Below the pieces are notes generated by a model, which was given only the letters and a program-made list of their open reading frames with translations, made no database searches and was not told the DNA's origin. From Sergeia podlipaevii (lineage: Eukaryota; Euglenozoa; Kinetoplastea; Trypanosomatida; Trypanosomatidae), in assembly GCA_030849805.1 (NCBI GenBank), contig JASANZ010002267.1, positions 1 to 64,000 of the forward strand: 64,000 nt of DNA. Reading direction: 5' to 3'. Below, piece by piece: positions 58,299 to 64,000 of this stretch; the first letter of the stretch is position 1; the number at the start of each line of letters is the position of its first letter. Both the position numbers and the translations under genes were made by a program.

Positions 58299-58966
58299 GA
58301 CTCCGAAGGGGAAGATAAAGAAGATAAAGATTGTAAAGGGTATTTGAGTGAAAAATATATACTTTTGTTTTATAAAGGAAGAACACTATTATGTATTCAC
58401 TCCTCTTCTTTTTTTTTTTTGAAATTCCTAACTATCCGTTCTGCAGTGTATCGCATTGTAATTTATTTATTTATTTATTACAAAAGAGGAAGGATAAAGA
58501 CAAAAAAAAAAAGTCGTTTTGCAACAGAAAAGAGAAAATGAGAAAGATACCAAAAAAGAAAGTGAGAAAACACTCGATTGCCAATTTGAGGGAAGATACA
58601 AAAGAAGCAGTGTGCATGTAACAACAGGCTACCCCCTTTGTTTACTCAATTTTCCTCGTATATAGAAGTCATCCTTCTCTCATTCTTGTTTCCTCTGAGG
58701 ATGATGCTATGGTTGCATTATGTTTCTTGTTGCTGGTGCTTTGTATTATTTTTCTCCTGGAGATTACAGTTGCGCAGTCCAATGCATCCCTCGGAACAGC
58801 GATGCATAGCGCAGATATAAATATAAAATATATGTCTGTAGCTCTTTGGCGTCGTAGCTACTGCGATTGTGGTGGTCATAGTTGATTTCTTTTCTTCAAA
58901 AAAAAAAAAAAAAGTAAGCGCGCACGGCTCACTGCCGCGCTAGTGCGTGCATTAAAAACTGATCTG

Positions 58967-58990
58967 GTGTGTGTGTGTGTGTGTGTGTGT
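58967..58990. repeat. (GT)n microsatellite
   Basis: Twelve GT dinucleotides. Confidence 0.94.
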
Positions 58991-59673
58991 ATGTGCTCTT
59001 GCATACGGAGTCTTCTGTATGAACACACATTCTCTTTTTTTCCTTTGTAGTTCTCTTCCCTCCCTCCCCCCATTTTCTCTTTCATTCATGTTCGTCTCTT
59101 TCTCTCTCTCTTCTAAATGGAAAAATGAGAGAAAATAAAATAAGCGAAACAAAGGAGAGAATAGACGAGAGAAAAGACAAAACAAGTAAACGATAAGACA
59201 GAACTCATTCACTTATGTTTTGTTGCAAGACTACTCAACCCAGTGAGAGAAAATACACCGCAGCCTGGTGTTCCTTGCTACATTCTCATCGCCTCTCTCT
59301 GTGTCTGTCTGTCTCTCTCTCTCCCTTCCCTCCTCCCTGCTCGGTAGTGTGCCACTTCTGTTCTTCTGCTTTCTTTCTCTTTTTCTTCTATTTGTCTCAA
59401 ACAGTATCCTCTGTCCTACTCGATCTCTGCCGGATATACTTAGCACACATTCCTTAACAATTTGAATGAATAGTAGTGTGGTTACGTGCTCCTCATGCCT
59501 ACTTATTTAAAAAAAAAAAAATTAAATTATGTTATCCCATTTCCCGCTTCTCCCCCTCTTTGCCTCTTCTTCATTTCACATTTGACATGCTGCTCTGTAA
59601 AAAGGAAAGCGTTGGTGAAGAAAGCCAGAATATGGTGGTGGTGGGGTGCTACATACAAAGAGGGAACAAAAAC

Positions 59674-59750
59674 TTTTTTAAAAAAAGTATTTATGAAGAA
59701 GACACTACGACTACACCAATAGACGAAAGTAATTTTTTTTTAAAAAAAAA
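59674..59750. repeat. pair of T-run/A-run palindromes
   Basis: T6A7 at 59674-59686 and T9A9 at 59733-59750, 46 bp apart, in the stretch beyond the Hsp110 stop. Confidence 0.88.
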
Positions 59751-60091
59751 GTCACTGTGGAAGCCATACCCTGAACCTATATACACACATGCACACACCT
59801 TCACACCAGACAAGCACGCCCAACAACACCTCAAAACAATAAATAAATAAATAAATAATAAGTAACGGCAAAAAAAAGAGGGAGAGGGAGAAAAAGGGGG
59901 AAAAAAGAAAATGAAAGATACGCAGAGGGAGATTTAAAAAAAAAAACTGTTCACCCCTCCTCCCTCCATACACACGCACCCGACAGTACGGGGAAAACTC
60001 AAAATAATGCATCCCTACATTTCCTTTCATATCCTTCCCCCCCCCCCCCCTGCCCACTCTCGTTCTCTCTCTCTCCCAATCACTTCTTTCC

Positions 60092-62542
60092 TTAGTCAAG
60101 CTCCTCCTTGGGGGCGTTGGCATCTTCCACAGGAGTCTCGCTATTGGCATCGGCCTCAGCAGCCGGCTCAGCGACCGGCTCAGCAGCAGGGACCTCCTTC
60201 TTGGGCTTGGGCGGCGCAGGACGGTTCACCACTGTGCGGATACCGACTGTAACAGTGCTCTCCTTGGCCGCCATACTGGCGGGGGTGAAGGTTGGGTTCT
60301 GGGTCTTGGGGGCGGCCAAGAGCGCGGCGGTCTCGGACTTGGCCCATGCGATGGCCTCATCGGCAGTGGCAGCAGCCGCAGTCAGCTCCTCCTCTGTGAG
60401 GTGCTCAGTCTTGCCAATCTTGGCGAGCGCGGGTTCCTTGGCAGCGTTCATTTTATCGATGAAGCCGCGAAGGGCAAACTCGACGTCGTCGCGGTTGCGG
60501 GCGCGGTACGCGGCGGTGTCGCCAATGTTGCGAAGAGCCTCCACGCGCTCGGAGTACGCTGCGATATCAGCGTCATCACCCTCATCGTAGAGCCACTGCT
60601 CATCCTTGTCGCACTGAGCAATGAAAGAGGCGCGGTCAGCGTCCGTCGCGTACTCAAACAGCAAGCCACCCTCTGAGAGGCGGGGGCGGAAGTCGAGAAT
60701 GTAGCTCTCCAGCTCATTCTTCTTCTCGCGGGTGCGGATGATCTGTGTGTCGCGGTCGTGCATCTCCTTCTCTTCCTTGCGGAACTTTATAATCATGTCG
60801 CTAGAGAAGCCCAGCACGTCCAGCTTTGGCTTCACAGACACCTCATGCTTCTTCTGGACTGCCTTCTTCTTCTTTGGTGGTTCAGCAGGCGCCTTCTCCT
60901 CCGTAGCCTCCGCTCCCTCTGCAGCAGCAGCATCCGCAGGAGCAGCGGGCTTCGCCGCAGGCTCGGCATCGACCTCGTAGCTGTCGACCGCCCACGCACC
61001 CTCCACGTACGGGAGGCCATCTGGCTTGACGTTGATACGCACCTTCGTTTCGCGCACCTCGCCGTTCACCTTGCCGTTGTAATTACCAATCTCGCACTCC
61101 GCCACCACATAAGAGTTGGGCAGCATAATCTGCTTCACGTTTTCATTCGATGGATCGCAGAAGGTGTAGAGCTTAATTGGTCCCGGGCGGGGCACGGTCA
61201 CCTCGAGCAGCTTGGGATAGCTGTCCTTGGGGCCAAGCAGCGTCACAACCTTGTTGATGTCAGGGAGGAAGGGCACCGCGCTTGGGCCGTTGGGGTTATC
61301 CATGTGATAGCCCAGAAGAAGCGGGTAGGTGGGCAGCTCAATCATCTTGAAGTCACGCACCTGGAACTTGGGAGAAATCATGGCGGCCATAATCGCACAG
61401 CCGCGCGCGGTGGCTTCTGAGGCGTTGAGAGTAAAGCTCGGTGGCCTGCCGAGCATCTCCTCCACAAGGCGCTTGAACATAGGAATACGGCATCCACCGC
61501 CGATGAGCTCGATGCTGTGGAACTTGTCTGGGGTGATGCCTGAAGAAGCAAAGCCACGCTCAATCACATCACGCACCTTGGCGAGTACGCCCACGGAGAG
61601 CTCCTCCAGGGTGGCGCGCTCAAAGCTGGGGATACTAATATCCACATCCATCAAGTTCTCTACATTGAAGGGGGCAGATTGATTGGCAGAGAGGAGGTAC
61701 TTCAGCTTCTCGCAGCCCTGCAGCAGGCGCAGACACGCACGCTTGTTGCCAGTCACATCCACCTTGTACTTGTCCTTCACCTCCTTGGAGAGATGCTTGA
61801 AAACTTCGTAGTCCACCTCGCGCGTACCGACGTTGCGGTCGAACGTGCGGGCGAGGATCTTGCAGTTGCCACGCCAGAACTTGGTGATGGAGAAGTCAGT
61901 GGCGCCGTAGCCAATGTCCAGGATACCCACAATCTGCGCCTCCTCCTCGGTCTCGTTGAGTGAACTGCCACGAAAAATACCGTAGTCCACAGCGGACGCG
62001 GTGGTCTCGTTGATGAGCGACATGCAGTTGATGCCTGCCACCTCAGCGGACTGGTAGATGAGACGGCGCTGCTCGGCGGTGTAATAACTGGGGACCGTGA
62101 TGACACAGTCCTTAACGTCTGCGGGAAACTTGGGGTCAACGGTGGAGGCCTCGTTCACGTAGCTGCGGAGTTTCTGCAGCATCATGGCAAGCACCTGCTC
62201 AGGGTAGAAGTACTTCATCTCGTCGCAGTAGTTCGCGCCGAACATGAGACGTCCCTGATCGTCGCCCTTGACCTCGCACGTCACGAAGCGCATCTCCGAT
62301 GGCAAGTTAGGATCATCCATGCGCATGCCGATGAAGCGCTTCAGGAGAAACACGGTATTCTGGGCGTTACGCACGTAGCGGTCGAGGCCCTGCTCACCGA
62401 TGAACCGCTCATTGTTCGTGAAGGAAACGATGGTAGTGGTCTCCCGCTTGCTCACCTCGTTGGTGACAATGTCGACTCCGCCATAGCGAGTGATGGCAAC
62501 GGTAGAGTTGAGATTTCCAAAATCAACTCCAAAGACGGACAT
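60092..62542 (-). CDS. Hsp110/SSE-type chaperone (Hsp70 superfamily)
   Basis: The 816-residue product opens MSVFGVDFGNLNSTVAI, the Hsp110 version of the Hsp70 ATP-binding phosphate-1 loop. The nucleotide-binding domain continues with VITVPSYYTAEQRRL, NETTASAVDYGI, GILDIGYGATDFSI and IELIGGGCRIPMFKRL, ending near residue 385. A beta domain follows (about 395-525) with an Ala/Glu/Lys-rich acidic-basic insertion (about 520-560), then a helical C-terminal domain. The last ~60 residues are rich in Ala, Pro and Glu. There is no EEVD ending, as expected for Hsp110. Hsp110 proteins act as nucleotide-exchange factors and holdases for cytosolic Hsp70. GRP170 in the ER would need a signal peptide, which is absent. 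Identification is firm. Confidence 0.96.
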   Translation of the reverse strand: MSVFGVDFGNLNSTVAITRYGGVDIVTNEVSKRETTTIVSFTNNERFIGEQGLDRYVRNAQNTVFLLKRFIGMRMDDPNLPSEMRFVTCEVKGDDQGRLMFGANYCDEMKYFYPEQVLAMMLQKLRSYVNEASTVDPKFPADVKDCVITVPSYYTAEQRRLIYQSAEVAGINCMSLINETTASAVDYGIFRGSSLNETEEEAQIVGILDIGYGATDFSITKFWRGNCKILARTFDRNVGTREVDYEVFKHLSKEVKDKYKVDVTGNKRACLRLLQGCEKLKYLLSANQSAPFNVENLMDVDISIPSFERATLEELSVGVLAKVRDVIERGFASSGITPDKFHSIELIGGGCRIPMFKRLVEEMLGRPPSFTLNASEATARGCAIMAAMISPKFQVRDFKMIELPTYPLLLGYHMDNPNGPSAVPFLPDINKVVTLLGPKDSYPKLLEVTVPRPGPIKLYTFCDPSNENVKQIMLPNSYVVAECEIGNYNGKVNGEVRETKVRINVKPDGLPYVEGAWAVDSYEVDAEPAAKPAAPADAAAAEGAEATEEKAPAEPPKKKKAVQKKHEVSVKPKLDVLGFSSDMIIKFRKEEKEMHDRDTQIIRTREKKNELESYILDFRPRLSEGGLLFEYATDADRASFIAQCDKDEQWLYDEGDDADIAAYSERVEALRNIGDTAAYRARNRDDVEFALRGFIDKMNAAKEPALAKIGKTEHLTEEELTAAAATADEAIAWAKSETAALLAAPKTQNPTFTPASMAAKESTVTVGIRTVVNRPAPPKPKKEVPAAEPVAEPAAEADANSETPVEDANAPKEELD

Positions 62543-64000
62543 GGGTTTTTGTTCGGTTCTTCCTCCTGGGTCTTTTCAGATAATGAAGGTATATATGAAA
62601 AGAGGGAAAGGGGGGGGTAATAGCTAGTAATAATAATAATAATTATAATAATAATAATAATAGTAGTAGTAACAATAATTATTATTACTATTATTATAAT
62701 AACAAGATAATATGTAAAAAAAAAAAGAAATGAAAGAAAATCTGACTCTCTCAAACAAAAAAAAAAATTATATGTAAATATCTCCTTTTCCTTGACTTTC
62801 CTTTTAACTTCTGTGTCTTATATTTTTCAGTTGTTGTTGTTGTTGTTTTTCTACGCGTAGATTCTTATTTTTTCTTTTCTTTTTTTCTTTTCTCTCTCTA
62901 TTTCTAGATTCTTTGTTGATATATATAAAAAAGAGTACGTGTAAAGAGAATATGAAGAAAAAGGTCAATATAGAGAAAAGTGAAATAATAATAATAGCAA
63001 TAATAAGATTGAAAGTGTATATATATGAAAACGTTTGCCTCTGTGTTCTCTTGTTTTTAAGCTCTCTCTTTTTTTGAGTTTGATGTTGTTGTTGTTGCTA
63101 CTGTTGTCAAATGTAATTGTGGTGGTTGATAGTAAGTCATGAACGCAAAGAAATTTCTCATTTGTAGCGAAGGGGAAAAAAAAGGCCCCCGTTTCGGTGT
63201 TTGTGTTTGACAAATCAACAAACAAATGTGGGAGGGGATGCGGCGTGTGTGTGTGCATATGTGTCAGAGAGGGGAAAGATAACAGGAGAAAAAAGAAAAA
63301 AGGCAAGACAAGAAGGAAAAAGAAAGAGAAGAAGAAAGGGGTTCTTTTCTTTTCTGCTTCCACGTGGTCTCACCATCAACTCTCCTGAGGCGTGCCTACA
63401 TGTATGTATGTATAGCAGGCAAGCAGGCTTCCAGTAGTAAAAAAAAAAAAAACAGACACTGCACTCAAGTGACCCTCAATCCCCTCCAACTGCACTCTTT
63501 CCTTTTTCTCTTTGAAGTGTCTAAAGACAAAGAACAATTTTGATCACTCAATTTGTTTTCGTTTTGGATTTTTTAAAAAAGAGATCTCCTGACTGAGTGA
63601 TTGAACAACTTCAAGGAAAAAAAAAAAGAACATCGCTCACTGTAAACGCAAAGTAAATAGAAAACAAAGATTCATCAGCGCTAGCTCACGCGCACATATA
63701 CATATATATATGTGATATCCCATAACGCTTTGACACAACAATAGCAATAATAATAATAATAATGAAGAGGACGTGATAAGTCTATACGTCACTCTTACAT
63801 ACATATATCTAATAGCAACAAAAAAAAATGCAAAAGCGCCACCTTGCCGACGCACTCATCATCACCAAGAACAGAAAAAAAAAACTAATAATGCTGCCTT
63901 CTACCCAATGCATGTCAAAGATTGAAAAAAAACAATTAAGAAAAATCACCACTACACTAACAAAAAAAAAAAGAAGGAGAGAGAAAAACAGATAAAAAGG
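62543..64000. other. noncoding region upstream of Hsp110 to the window end
   Basis: No gene is seen. The first 160 bp hold an AT-rich imperfect inverted repeat of TAA/TTA trinucleotides (about 62626-62702), then A-runs that are T-runs in the sense direction. Further out are AAT and TTG repeats, a T6A6 palindrome (63569-63580), and small low-complexity frames. The stop of the next gene upstream must lie beyond 64000. Confidence 0.68.
62626..62702. repeat. imperfect inverted repeat of TAA/TTA trinucleotides
   Basis: The left part is (TAA)n with TAG units, the right part is (TTA)n, so the RNA could fold into an A-U hairpin. It lies about 85-160 nt upstream of the Hsp110 start, within the probable splice-acceptor region. 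Confidence 0.7.

Larger units (their letters stand above)
58299..60091. other. intergenic region between PDH E1-alpha and Hsp110
   Basis: No gene is seen in about 1.8 kb. It has A-runs, a GT repeat at 58967-58990, CT-rich patches (59270-59460 and just beyond the Hsp110 stop at about 60030-60090), two T/A palindromes (59674-59686 and 59733-59750), an AAAT repeat near 59837-59856, and a sense UGUAUAUA element at 59778-59785. Confidence 0.7.
1..62542 (-). other. polycistronic gene array on the minus strand
   Basis: All 17 supported protein genes are on the minus strand, with no strand switch in the window. None shows introns. Noncoding stretches carry T-runs on the minus strand (A-runs as written) upstream of most starts, as expected for trans-splice acceptors. 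This is the known layout of trypanosomatid polycistronic units. The promoter would lie beyond the right edge, and the unit continues past the left edge inside the H+-ATPase gene. The organisation is inferred from gene orientation, since no transcript data are available here. Confidence 0.88.

Noticed and set aside
57126..58541. 471-codon plus-strand open frame
   Set aside because: It is antisense to the unmistakable PDH E1-alpha gene, and its translation matches no family; it follows from codon bias on the other strand.

Overview
The window is a nuclear chromosome segment from a trypanosomatid (Kinetoplastea). Three observations support this. All 17 recognisable protein genes lie on the minus strand, without introns, as in a polycistronic transcription unit. 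Most starts are preceded on the sense strand by a poly-T/polypyrimidine run and an AG, the layout of spliced-leader trans-splice acceptors. Several proteins match trypanosomatid forms, such as the plasma-membrane P-type H+-ATPase and the zinc-less ribosomal protein eL34. Coding DNA is moderately GC-rich. Intergenic DNA is AT-rich, long and full of microsatellites, and several genes encode long Gln runs. This is unlike the compact, GC-rich intergenic DNA I associate with Leishmania, but I cannot name the species.

Transcription runs from high to low coordinates. In that order the genes are: an Hsp110-type chaperone (62542-60092), pyruvate dehydrogenase E1-alpha (58298-57153), a predicted mitochondrial membrane protein (54613-53465), ribosomal protein eL34 (52750-52247), a low-complexity protein (51337-48137), a Pumilio/PUF RNA-binding protein (46194-43651), a large J-protein (38619-35026), an N-myristoylated EF-hand protein (33485-32802), a very large poly-Q nucleotidyltransferase (31061-25140), a HEN1-like RNA 2'-O-methyltransferase (23949-21829), a dynein-2 intermediate chain of the WDR60 type (20937-18082), a TraB/TIKI-like tail-anchored protein (17070-15925), an unknown acidic protein (15432-14140), a short NuoG/NDUFS1 iron-sulfur subunit (8523-7621), the diphthamide J-protein DPH4 (6469-5942), a predicted mitochondrial protein (5439-2068) and the N-terminal half of the H+-ATPase (1412 to the window edge).

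Two spans of about 5 kb (8524-14139 and 38620-43650) hold no gene I can support. They contain T-runs on the transcribed sense strand, TA and CA/TG microsatellites, and scattered CT-rich islands like those found just beyond the stop codons of several genes. No tRNA, rRNA, transposon or CRISPR array was recognised.

Neighbouring genes in such units are usually functionally unrelated, so little should be read into order. Three things merit follow-up. The HEN1-like methyltransferase lies next to a nucleotidyltransferase, and both families modify RNA 3' ends. The PUF protein's eight repeats predict the element UGUAUAUA, which occurs in sense orientation in several nearby noncoding stretches. The gene-free spans and recurring sequence signatures (T-run/A-run palindromes, GA-rich 3' flanks) are not explained by the coding annotation.
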